Origin: Pseudomonadota bacterium
GTDB lineage: Bacteria; Pseudomonadota; Gammaproteobacteria; DASZBR01
Assembly (NCBI GenBank): GCA_021777765.1
Contig: JAJYDF010000018.1
Coordinates: 1-64,000 of the forward strand
Direction: 5' to 3'
DNA length: 64,000 bases
The position numbers and the translations under genes were made by a program. Shown one piece after another: positions 8,750 to 16,650 of the stretch (position 1 is its first letter; the number at the start of each line of letters is the position of its first letter). A model generated the notes under the pieces. That model was not told where the DNA came from and did not search any database. It saw only the letters and a program-made list of their open reading frames with translations.

Positions 8750-9763
8750 ATGACCCGTAGTGATTTCATTATTAAAACCATTATTTCCATTACCTTACTC
8801 ACATTAATTACATATTTTATTTCTACACTTTATCTTTTTTATACACTTCCAATAATCCCAAGCAATATATCAATCAATTATATTCTTCCCCCACATGCCT
8901 CACTAAAACAATTTACCAATGATTTACAACAAAATACCCATTTAACACATCCAATTTATTTTAAATCCTATGCCTATTTAACTGGCGAAGCATTTCGTTT
9001 GCATAGCGGTGAATATTTATTTAAAGGTGGCAGTACCGCGCCACAAATATTAAAACAAGTTGCATCTCATAATGTCATAATTCGTGAAATTACCTTTGTT
9101 GAAGGTTGCACTATTTGGCAAATGTTAAATGCACTTAATCAAGCACCACGATTAAATCATGAATTAAAAAATGCGCCGCTCAATAAAATTATGCAGCAAT
9201 TAAATTTAGGTAATCAAAATCCTGAAGGGCAATTTTTCCCGAATACGTATTTTTATACTTATGGGAGTAGTGATAAATCAATTTTAATTCATGCTTACCA
9301 TTTAATGCAGCAGCATTTGCAAAATCAATGGCAACAACGTGCCGCTAATTTACCTTATTTAACATCTTATGATGCGTTAATTGCTGCATCAATCATTGAA
9401 AAAGAAGCTAAATTAAATGTAGAACGCCCCATTATTGCTGGTGTGATTGTGCGTAGATTGCAACAGAAAATGTTTTTAGATATGGATGCAACGATCATTT
9501 ATGGATTAGGTGAAAATTATATCGGTCCATTAACTAAAGATGATATGCGTAAAGATACACCTTATAACAGTTATTTACATTTAGGATTTCCACCAACCCC
9601 AATAGCTATGCCTAGCCTTGCGTCAATTAATGCGGCATTACATCCGCAAGCGGGTGATGTGATGTATTATGTCGCAAAAAATGATGGCAGTGGCAGTCAT
9701 CAATTTTCAGTAACTTATCAAGAACAGCAACAAGCAATTGCGAAATATGAAGGAATAAAATAA
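8750..9763 (+). CDS. mltG: Endolytic peptidoglycan transglycosylase MltG
   Basis: MltG is an inner-membrane lytic transglycosylase that cleaves nascent glycan strands. From the ATG at 8750 it has 337 residues: an N-terminal membrane anchor (about 6-28), a LysM-like region and the YceG catalytic domain with the Glu of AASIIEKEA and the DMDATIIYGLG segment. The frame is open back into the REP repeat, so a TTG at 8735 (preceded by GAGGG) is the alternative start. In many relatives tmk and holB follow; here a DUF4239-type gene follows instead. Confidence 0.93.
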   Translation: MTRSDFIIKTIISITLLTLITYFISTLYLFYTLPIIPSNISINYILPPHASLKQFTNDLQQNTHLTHPIYFKSYAYLTGEAFRLHSGEYLFKGGSTAPQILKQVASHNVIIREITFVEGCTIWQMLNALNQAPRLNHELKNAPLNKIMQQLNLGNQNPEGQFFPNTYFYTYGSSDKSILIHAYHLMQQHLQNQWQQRAANLPYLTSYDALIAASIIEKEAKLNVERPIIAGVIVRRLQQKMFLDMDATIIYGLGENYIGPLTKDDMRKDTPYNSYLHLGFPPTPIAMPSLASINAALHPQAGDVMYYVAKNDGSGSHQFSVTYQEQQQAIAKYEGIK

Positions 9764-9829
9764 TTTTTTTCCTTTTATAAATGAATTAATTTTTATGTTT
9801 GAATATATCGTTAAAAGGAGTTGACATTA

Positions 9830-10621
9830 ATGTTGGATTTTATTTTTTATATCAATCTTTGGTTACTATTTTCGATATTAATTATTTCTTTTTTATTTGC
9901 TAATTTCATTTGTTTTAAATTGGGCCAAATGCAGAGAGTTAATACCAGTAATGATGCTAAAACAGAAGTGACCGGCATTCAGGTTGCATTTTTTGGTTTA
10001 TTGGCTTTGTTATTAGCATTTAGTTTTACGATGTCCGCAACACGATTTGAAACGCGTAAGCAATTAATACTTCAGGAAAGTAACGCAATTGGAACGTCAT
10101 ATCTGAGAACAGAATTGTTAGCACAACCGCAACAATTAGCATTACAAAATACATTTAGAACATATGTAGCGACATTGTTAGAATTTTATAATGCTGCAAA
10201 AAATAGCAATGATATAATGGCATTAAATCAACAAATCCTTAATATACAAAATCAATTATGGTCACTGGGAGTTGCTGCTGCAGCAAAAGATCCGCGCCCA
10301 TTTTATTCAATTTTTTTCTTAACCTCATTAAATAGTGTCATCGACGATTATAATAGCTTAATTACTTCTGCGCGAAATCATGTTCCCGATTTAGCAATTT
10401 GGTTACTATTTTTTGTTGCGATATTTACTATGGGTTTAACTGGTTATAGAAATGGTTTAGATGATAAACCTAATAATATGTCAATGATATTGTGTTCTAT
10501 TGTCATCGCCACAGTCATTTTTGTGATATTAGATCTTGATCGTCCAGTAGCTGGTTTAATTCAAGTGAGTGAAAAGAATTTCATCGATTTACAAAATAGT
10601 ATTAAAGCCACTGCGAAATAA
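9830..10621 (+). CDS. DUF4239-like (bestrophin-like) membrane protein
   Basis: This 263-residue protein has an N-terminal membrane segment (about 3-25), a second (about 47-65), a soluble helical middle and two C-terminal segments (about 185-205 and 215-232). The stretch LLAFSFTMSATRFETR with QESNAIGTSYLR, and the late DLDRPVAGLIQVS, resemble the DUF4239 bestrophin-like family, whose function is unknown. AAAGGAG ends nine bases before the ATG at 9830, which decides that start over a TTG at 9821. It is probably a monocistronic gene. Confidence 0.8.
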   Translation: MLDFIFYINLWLLFSILIISFLFANFICFKLGQMQRVNTSNDAKTEVTGIQVAFFGLLALLLAFSFTMSATRFETRKQLILQESNAIGTSYLRTELLAQPQQLALQNTFRTYVATLLEFYNAAKNSNDIMALNQQILNIQNQLWSLGVAAAAKDPRPFYSIFFLTSLNSVIDDYNSLITSARNHVPDLAIWLLFFVAIFTMGLTGYRNGLDDKPNNMSMILCSIVIATVIFVILDLDRPVAGLIQVSEKNFIDLQNSIKATAK

Positions 10622-10753
10622 TAAATGAAATATATTGAAACTTCTGTGATTAACCATTTTCATGAGTACTACTAAAGTGGTTATTCTTGTCATTGCTGAT
10701 TGCTTTGCAAGACTTTCGCTAATTAGGGGTAGCGACCCCATTCGTGTCAAAAT

Positions 10754-11152
10754 TTACGGTTTGGTATTTTCCATTATAAAATTTGTAAGCTCGACTCCTC
10801 TAATCTCCACCACTTGTTGTTTAACAACTTTGAATCCTTTTGATAAAAAAAATGGTTTGGCCGTTATGCTAACTTCAGCAAATACTCGCTTTAGATTCAA
10901 GTCTCTTGCTGTCTTAAAGACTTCATTTGCTATCAGAATAATGTCCTGCAATGACACCAAAATCATTGATGCTATCAGCATGGGTGCCTTGGCCTGCTGC
11001 TATACCCGCGCCTGGAACGTCGAAACTGATTATCTGCGGCGACGATGCAAAAGCGGAAAAAGATAGGAAAAATAGTGGTGAAAATAATAGTAATGAAAAT
11101 AAATTTTGAATTTTCTGATTAATGAATTCAGGTCTGTAATAAAAGCCTTCAT
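10754..11152 (-). pseudogene. Composite pseudogene: secreted repeat-protein N-terminus joined to GNAT acetyltransferase C-terminus
   Basis: An intact start (ATG at 11152 with a perfect GGAGG eight bases upstream) opens a frame that breaks at a TTTT/AAAA run (11111-11114). Adding one A gives a signal peptide (LLLFSPLFFLSFSAFA) and then SSPQIISFDVPGAGIAAGQG and INDFGVIAGHYSD, which resemble the repeated unit of secreted INxxGxIxGxYxD proteins. A TGA at 10925-10923 ends it. A second frame on the same strand then reads SITAKPFFLSKGFKVVKQQ and EIRGVELTNFIME, the C-terminal end of a GNAT acetyltransferase, stopping at 10754. Neither half is complete, so a deletion has probably joined two genes. Confidence 0.7.
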
Positions 11153-11627
11153 GTTAGCAACCTCCAATGTAATTGGTATATTTACACAATCACATAATCT
11201 AATTTGGCAACGATTTCTGTACTGCGTTTTCTATTGATGACGACTTGGAATGCAGAGCTTCTAAATCTTTCCATCCCTTTAGTAAGAAAACGCTGAAACC
11301 CATCATGGTGGATATATGCATACGAATCACATGGTTAAGTTCGTACATTTTAAATAGAGACCAGCATGGTAATAATACAACCTATTGATTATTGGTAACT
11401 TTATTGTAAAAGGTTGTTCTTTCAGATTGGTGCAGTCTTACTGGTATTATCAAGTGAAAATGAGAGATATGAGCGAAAGGTTGAGAAAAATACTATTTTG
11501 AGATTGGTGGTAAAAACAAGAAACAAAAACAGTCGCACAATAAAATTTATAGGGTAAAAGAGGATATATGGCATCCCAGCCCTTACGAGTTACCATTATA
11601 TTTATTTGGATTTCTTTATTAATCAGA
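11153..11627. other. Intergenic region without a supported gene
   Basis: This AT-rich stretch lies between the composite pseudogene and the 3' end of the unknown gene downstream of the patatin gene. Apart from the ribosome site of the broken gene (11161-11165) I see no coding region, repeat or convincing promoter. A 42-codon plus-strand frame from 11568 overlaps the opposite gene and looks random. Confidence 0.5.
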
Positions 11628-12527
11628 TTACCTTTTTCTTATCGTATGTGGAGATCTGGGCGCATTGTTTGCATCAGATTGTGCCAATTCACATAATAAT
11701 TGTGTATATCTAGTAATATCATCTTTATTTTTTTCACTACTGGAATGTCTAAATAATTTATGTTTGATCAGTTGATCAACTTCATCATACAGTTCAATAA
11801 ACAGTTGTTGTAAATTGACTCTGCCTTCTTCGGTATTTTTATCATTAAAAAATAAATGAGGCACAACAAAATTCATTTGATTTGAGGGTTCTGTGCTGGG
11901 TGATTGAATAATATTTTTAACGCATTTAACGAGACAGGTGTACCATTCTAAATTACCTTTTACAATGGCATTAAGAAAATGCAGAATTAAAAGTGATCGT
12001 CCTTTTAATTGATACTTTGCTGACCAGGATAACAAATCTCTATAAGCATGTGATGATTGAATAATATCAATTACTTTAGGATGTGTTAATAAATTGATAT
12101 CAAATCCACCCAGCGAATCTACCATTTTTTCCCAGTCTTTATTTAATCTCTGTTGTTCGATAAAAAATATTTCATTACTGACCTCGAAGGAATGATTAAA
12201 CTTTAAAGTAATTTTTAGCGATTCACAAATGGTATCTTGTATTGTATTCATTGCACTTCGCAATTCATATTCTTTATCTTTATATTGCGCTGGAATAGTG
12301 AGATTCATTAATACTAATTTTTTCATTTGGCTACCTGAAATAGTTGTTATATTACCTAATGGAGAATCAGTCAATTTTTCAAGTAGTGTCATCAGTTCTA
12401 CCGATTTTGTTTGCATTATAATATTTTGTATTGCCATAGAGAGCACTGCATGTATGTGTTTCAATGTGTTTTTTTCATTATCAGAATCGATGAAAAGATC
12501 ATTTAAGCGTTGCACACGTGTCGCCAT
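11628..12527 (-). CDS. Unknown helical protein, second gene of the patatin operon
   Basis: I do not recognise this 299-residue protein. It is predicted to be mostly helical and soluble, without a signal peptide or membrane segment, and ends in a basic tail (PRSPHTIRKR). It starts 21 bases after the patatin-like gene on the same strand, so both are probably cotranscribed from the PmrA-like promoter at 14559-14591. It could be a second effector, a chaperone for the first, or an unrelated passenger. The ribosome site is weak, which suggests coupling to the gene upstream. Confidence 0.72.
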   Translation of the reverse strand: MATRVQRLNDLFIDSDNEKNTLKHIHAVLSMAIQNIIMQTKSVELMTLLEKLTDSPLGNITTISGSQMKKLVLMNLTIPAQYKDKEYELRSAMNTIQDTICESLKITLKFNHSFEVSNEIFFIEQQRLNKDWEKMVDSLGGFDINLLTHPKVIDIIQSSHAYRDLLSWSAKYQLKGRSLLILHFLNAIVKGNLEWYTCLVKCVKNIIQSPSTEPSNQMNFVVPHLFFNDKNTEEGRVNLQQLFIELYDEVDQLIKHKLFRHSSSEKNKDDITRYTQLLCELAQSDANNAPRSPHTIRKR

Positions 12528-12548
12528 TTTTTCTTGATTTATACGCAG

Positions 12549-14363
12549 TTATATTGCAATAGGTATTTCTGATTGTAATGTAATAGTCTTAAAAGTAAGT
12601 TGCTGCTGTAGTTTATTGAGTAGATCTGCAATCTCATTGATATGACGATTATGTAAAGGTTTACCCTGGCTATAAAAAATAGATGAATATTGCTCGGGAT
12701 TTTTAAATTGATCAAAGTCATTTGTTAATTGTGCAATGAGATAATTTATTTCAGCTGCGCTGAGCGCCTCAATTGCTTTATTAAATGAATTATATTTAAT
12801 ATCGCTGTTAATGACTCTGTCTGGCACCATATAAAGAGAGAGTGCTTGCATTGTTGTTTCATAGCCATCATTAAACAGTTTGTCTTTCATCTCCTCAGGC
12901 AAATCAAAATCGGTAGAATTTACCCCTTGATTATTAATAGGTATTACAAAGGGTGCAGCTGAACTCTGTAAACGCTGCGCTTCATGCTGACGATTAGCAG
13001 TTAAATGTGCTGATAATTCTGTAGATAAAAATATCTTATCTTTTAGTTTTGGACTTTTTTCTTCGGCAGGTTTAAATAAAGTCGCGTAAATATTATTGGA
13101 AGGTTTTACAAATTTAAAGGCAATGGTTTTTGCGATATCCGTATTTTCCACGCCACCTATTTTAAATTTTGGATCCGTAAATACAGAGTAGGGTAAGTTT
13201 TGTTCTACGCCACCATCAATATAAGTTTTATTATTATAAAATATTTCACGAAAGAATTTCGGAATAGACGCGGAAATGCGCAAAGCCAATGCAATTTCCA
13301 TGCGAGGTGAGTGTTGGTGACTAAATAGTACCATACGTGTGCGAGAGTCTGTAATTTTTTCAGCACCAGTAACGATTAATTGTTTAATATTTTCTTCGGG
13401 ACAAATTAATGCCAGATCAGCCATATTGGCAAATGTAAACTGATCATAACTCCATGCAGTAAGAATTCCTGCTTGCTCCATTAATGCTTTTTGTTGTGGT
13501 GTTGCGCGAGCAATAATTCGTCCTATGCCGGTTTTAATTAATTCTCTGAGTTTACTTAATAAGGCCCGACCTGAATTAATAAATCCTTCGCCATGTGCTT
13601 CACTATTTGCTGGCACCGATCCCAGATAATTTTCGATTAATATTCCCGCAACGGAACCCAACATTTGGCCTAAATTATCACCAGGAATAATATCTTGTAA
13701 TTCTTTAAAATTAATACTTTCTATTTGTTCTTTGAGTGCTTTGTCGCTATATCCCATTGCTTCTAACGCCGCGATAATTGCACCTGCAGAACTGCCTGCA
13801 ATACATTTAATGGTTTGCATGATGCCTTTTTCAATTAATGCTTTGACTACACCACCGTATGCAATTCCTTTCACGCCACCGCCTTCACAGGCTATGTTTT
13901 CAAAATGAGGGTAGGGCCGTACAATGACGATTTTATTTTCCTGGGTAATAATGAAAAACACTTTATTTTCAGGTTTTTTTTTGATTGGATAGAGTTCTCC
14001 AATCGTGGTTCTCACTTCAGGTGGTAGTGAAAAGAAAATGGTTTTGTAATCGCGTGCCAAAGCATCGTCTTCTAACCAAATGGAAGGATTATGAGCGAAT
14101 AATGTGTGGCAGGCAGTATTAATTTCCTTGAGAAAATTCACTAATGAATCATCAAGGGCATCATTATTTTTTATTTTTATATGTATTTTAATCAGTGTTT
14201 CTAATGATTTTATTGTACTATCGATATTTATTTTTTCTTTATTTATGTCAGTATTGGATTGATTACTATTGACGAGTTGTTGTAAACACATCCTTATTTT
14301 TACGGCTAAAGATAAATAATGATCACGTAGTATTTGCGTTTGTATAATGGCTACTGTTTGCAT
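12549..14363 (-). CDS. Patatin-like phospholipase, candidate secreted effector
   Basis: A 604-residue protein with a patatin domain at about 155-395. The oxyanion loop GGGVKG is at 161-166, nucleophile Ser192 lies in GSSAG (190-194), and Asp383 lies in DGG (383-385), so the catalytic dyad is complete. Patatin enzymes hydrolyse acyl chains from phospholipids; VipD of Legionella and ExoU of Pseudomonas are secreted examples. The N-terminal 150 residues and C-terminal 200 are helical and unrecognised. No signal peptide is present, as for type IV effectors. AGGAA lies eight bases ahead of the ATG. A PmrA-like box lies about 210 bases upstream. Confidence 0.88.
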   Translation of the reverse strand: MQTVAIIQTQILRDHYLSLAVKIRMCLQQLVNSNQSNTDINKEKINIDSTIKSLETLIKIHIKIKNNDALDDSLVNFLKEINTACHTLFAHNPSIWLEDDALARDYKTIFFSLPPEVRTTIGELYPIKKKPENKVFFIITQENKIVIVRPYPHFENIACEGGGVKGIAYGGVVKALIEKGIMQTIKCIAGSSAGAIIAALEAMGYSDKALKEQIESINFKELQDIIPGDNLGQMLGSVAGILIENYLGSVPANSEAHGEGFINSGRALLSKLRELIKTGIGRIIARATPQQKALMEQAGILTAWSYDQFTFANMADLALICPEENIKQLIVTGAEKITDSRTRMVLFSHQHSPRMEIALALRISASIPKFFREIFYNNKTYIDGGVEQNLPYSVFTDPKFKIGGVENTDIAKTIAFKFVKPSNNIYATLFKPAEEKSPKLKDKIFLSTELSAHLTANRQHEAQRLQSSAAPFVIPINNQGVNSTDFDLPEEMKDKLFNDGYETTMQALSLYMVPDRVINSDIKYNSFNKAIEALSAAEINYLIAQLTNDFDQFKNPEQYSSIFYSQGKPLHNRHINEIADLLNKLQQQLTFKTITLQSEIPIAI

Positions 14364-14430
14364 ATTTATATTTCCTGTTAAATTGATTAATCAGTGAATA
14401 AATTGACAAATTAAAAATTAATTATCGGTT

Positions 14431-14462
14431 GTCCGGACAAAAGAATGCGATGACGTGTCCAG
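14431..14462. repeat. CCGGAC/GTCCGG repeat, diverged copy
   Basis: GTCCGGACAAAAGAATGCGA followed by TGACGTGTCCAG matches the family consensus with several changes. It would lie in the untranslated leader of the patatin operon. Confidence 0.6.
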
Positions 14463-14558
14463 TAAAATAAATTTGTACCCAGTCTCGTCAATGACACTTC
14501 TTTGACTGAGTTACAATTATGAAAAAAATTTAAAAGTGTATTGAATAACGATCGTAAA

Positions 14559-14591
14559 AGTATATAAGAACAATATTAAGAAATTATTAAG
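14559..14591 (-). promoter_or_regulatory. PmrA-like box and -10 element for the patatin operon
   Basis: On the minus strand CTTAATAAT, two bases, then CTTAATATT (14591-14572) gives CTTAAT-N5-CTTAAT, the PmrA-box pattern of Legionella, Coxiella and Salmonella. Seven bases later comes TATACT (14564-14559), a good -10. The box takes the place of a -35. The same arrangement with the same seven-base gap occurs before the giant gene at 37660-37692. The leader to the ATG at 14363 would be about 190 bases. Confidence 0.7.
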
Positions 14592-14750
14592 AGTGTTGTT
14601 GGTAATTAAAGTTTTTTTCTGTACAGTGGGAACTATTAATTTATGTACACAATCAATTCAATGAGAAAGAATGGACATGGTGAAACTTCAAAGATTTGAT
14701 CTAGTCTTGTCAATATAGGTCAAACTATTTTCATTCAAGGAGAATTTTGT

Positions 14751-15068
14751 ATGAAATTTCGCTCAAATAATTGTATCGCAATTCATTTACGGGATATGAA
14801 GGAGGCTGAGAAGTTTTATAGTGAAATCATGGGATTTAAACTTAAGAAGAAAACAAAAAATCAGCTGGAATATCAAACGGGTCATTTTTTATTATATATA
14901 AACAAAGCAAATAAAAAATAAGCACCCATTCCTTCTTTTACCGTTAAAAATATAACTAAAATCAAAAAACATTTAATAGCATCAGGTTGTAAAATTTCCG
15001 AGGATCGAGGGAATTCATTATATTTCAAAGATCCCTTTGGGATGACCTACGATATTATTGAAGGTTGA
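14751..15068 (+). pseudogene. VOC/glyoxalase-superfamily protein with an in-frame stop
   Basis: The frame starts well (AGGAG ahead of the ATG) and reads IAIHLRDMKEAEKFYSEIMGF, the typical N-terminal strand-helix unit of a VOC (glyoxalase/bleomycin-resistance) fold. After 56 codons a TAA (14919-14921) interrupts it. The same frame continues without further stops through SLYFKDPFGMTYDIIEG, the typical C-terminal unit, to a TGA at 15066-15068. The total of 105 residues matches a single VOC domain. One nonsense change explains the break. Confidence 0.75.
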
Positions 15069-15089
15069 ATAAACCTCTTATGACATTAA

Positions 15090-15221
15090 TATGACTTGTG
15101 CCATCACTACTGCTCGAAGGATGGTCATTTGGCGTTAAGTAAGGGCTTTACACTCACTGATCCCGCGGGTAATCTCTCGATCTGTTTTATAGACTGGTAT
15201 TTAAAAAGCTATGCAAAATAA
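15090..15221 (+). pseudogene. Possible remnant of a second VOC-like protein
   Basis: A short open frame with no start carries KGFTLTDPAGNLSICFIDW, resembling the C-terminal strand pair of VOC proteins, and ends at a TAA that overlaps the start of the next gene. It is too short to assign with certainty and may be chance. Confidence 0.3.
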
Positions 15222-15807
15222 ACGTGGAATATCATGGACTTTACTGACATTATTTTTTTTGTTTTTAATTCCAATTACCGCCGCCTGGTATTTTTTTCAT
15301 TACCATATCCTGTTCGGCACAATCAATGAAGGGCAACTTATTCAACCGCCAAGCACAATTGATACGCTGGCATTACAAAATGAAAATGCTACACCATTCC
15401 CTACAAAAAATTTATTAGGTTCATGGGTAATGATGTATGTTGTTCCCAAAAATTGTGATCAATATTGCATGAATAATTTATATAATATGCGCCAAATTAG
15501 AATTGCATTAGGAAAAGATCAATATAGGGTACGAAGATTAATAGTGACGACAGATCAAGTAAAAGATGTCGCATTAAATGATCTCATCAATAACGAATAT
15601 CAGGGAACTTTGCATGGCGTTGTAAAAAGTAAATTATACAAACAATTTATCCGTAAAAATCATATTATATTAATCGATGCCAATGGTGCAGCATTATTCA
15701 TGGTTGATCCACAAGGTTACATCCTGATGAGTTATAAACCTACTGAATCTGCTGAGCATATTTTAAAAGATATTCATCGCTTAATCAGTGTTTCGGAAAT
15801 GACTTAG
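15211..15807 (+). CDS. Membrane-anchored thioredoxin-fold protein of the cytochrome oxidase assembly cluster
   Basis: This 198-residue protein has one N-terminal membrane helix (about 9-29) and a periplasmic part with a pair of cysteines in KNCDQYCMNN, a diverged Sco/thioredoxin-like fold (GSWVMMYVVP, then MVDPQGYILMSYKP). Proteins like this (for example PA0111 of Pseudomonas) are normally encoded directly ahead of ctaA-ctaB-sco and act in oxidase biogenesis or are presumed to. Here ctaA begins 3.9 kb downstream, so the cluster has been split by accessory DNA. The ribosome site is weak. Confidence 0.75.
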   Translation: MQNKRGISWTLLTLFFLFLIPITAAWYFFHYHILFGTINEGQLIQPPSTIDTLALQNENATPFPTKNLLGSWVMMYVVPKNCDQYCMNNLYNMRQIRIALGKDQYRVRRLIVTTDQVKDVALNDLINNEYQGTLHGVVKSKLYKQFIRKNHIILIDANGAALFMVDPQGYILMSYKPTESAEHILKDIHRLISVSEMT

Positions 15808-15886
15808 TCAAATTAATTCTCACAAAAACTACTTGATATGATATCCTATCGCGCATCTTAACTTTAACCCTAGCGTAAGGTATTTG

Positions 15887-16610
15887 ATGTCATCATTAAT
15901 TTTATTTTTTAAAAAAAGCAGACTGATAACTATAGAGAACCAGAGCCCTTTGAAGAGTCGGCCGCTTCGATTATTGATATTGTATGGCCAGCCGAAGGAA
16001 TTTGTCCCCGTAACGAAACGATCAATGGCGATAAAAAATATTATTCATCCGATCAAGGTGTAGCATATAGAACACATTTTTTAACGCGACTTTCCTCTCT
16101 ATTAGGATTACCCAATCGCGCGTTGCAAAAAGATGGCAAACAATCTTGGCAAAATTTACTGGATAATTTTTTAGGTTATCAAGAAACAGCCAGCGCAAAT
16201 CAAAATTTAAGACGTGCCATAGTAATGGTCCCACTTAATCTTTTACATATTATCTTAAGATTACCCATTAATCTTTTAAAAATAATTACGGAATTTCTTC
16301 CTGCCTTTGTAGTAAATTTGATATGGATTGCACATATGCTATTCGTCAAAACACATTGGGCAATAACAAAATAGGGTTAATTATATTGGGAGGAGCTTTA
16401 ATCGGAGGTCTTATCCCGCTAACTTTGCCATTATATTACATTGGATGTTGTCTGGCATCACCTTTTGAGTCATTAAAATCAGCTGAGGTTGATGATGATC
16501 CAGATCATCATCATAACCCATCTGGAATCGTGCCGAATGTTTCAGCACAACCTGCAGATGAATTAGATAATCTATCGAATTTATCACACGTTTTCATACG
16601 AGCTCGATAA
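15887..16610 (+). pseudogene. Membrane protein gene with two single-base deletions in A-runs
   Basis: The start has TAAGG six bases before the ATG at 15887. The frame fails at a run of seven A (15911-15917); one extra A would continue into KQTDNYREPEPFEESAAS and on through LLHIILRLPINLLKIITEF. It fails again at an AAAA run (about 16369); one extra A continues into KIGLIILGGALIGGLIPLTL and ends at a TAA (16608-16610). The restored protein has about 241 residues, three hydrophobic segments and an acidic His-containing tail. I do not recognise the family. It may be a pseudogene, rescued by polymerase slippage, or affected by sequencing error. Confidence 0.65.
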
Positions 16611-16650
16611 GCAGCAATGAGAATTAAATAGTTTAAATAGAGTATTTACA

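Larger units (their letters stand above)
14364..14750. other. Divergent intergenic region with PmrA-like promoter
   Basis: Between the patatin operon (-) and the broken VOC gene (+) lie a diverged copy of the CCGGAC repeat (14431-14462) and a PmrA-like direct repeat with a -10 box (14559-14591). The remaining sequence is AT-rich with no open frame of note. Confidence 0.6.

Noticed and set aside
8545..8802. An 85-codon minus-strand frame across the fabF end and REP arm
   Set aside because: It overlaps two certain genes and derives much of its length from the repeat.
10662..11066. A 134-codon plus-strand open frame
   Set aside because: It is antisense to the GNAT-like and secreted-repeat relics, which give real family motifs; its own translation has no recognisable feature.
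11568..11696. A 42-codon plus-strand frame starting MASQPLRVTIIF
   Set aside because: It overlaps the 3' end of the gene on the opposite strand and has no supporting motif.
15866..15878. TTAACTTTAAC upstream of the frameshifted membrane-protein gene as a PmrA-like box
   Set aside because: The half-sites are six bases apart, not eleven, so the pattern does not fit.
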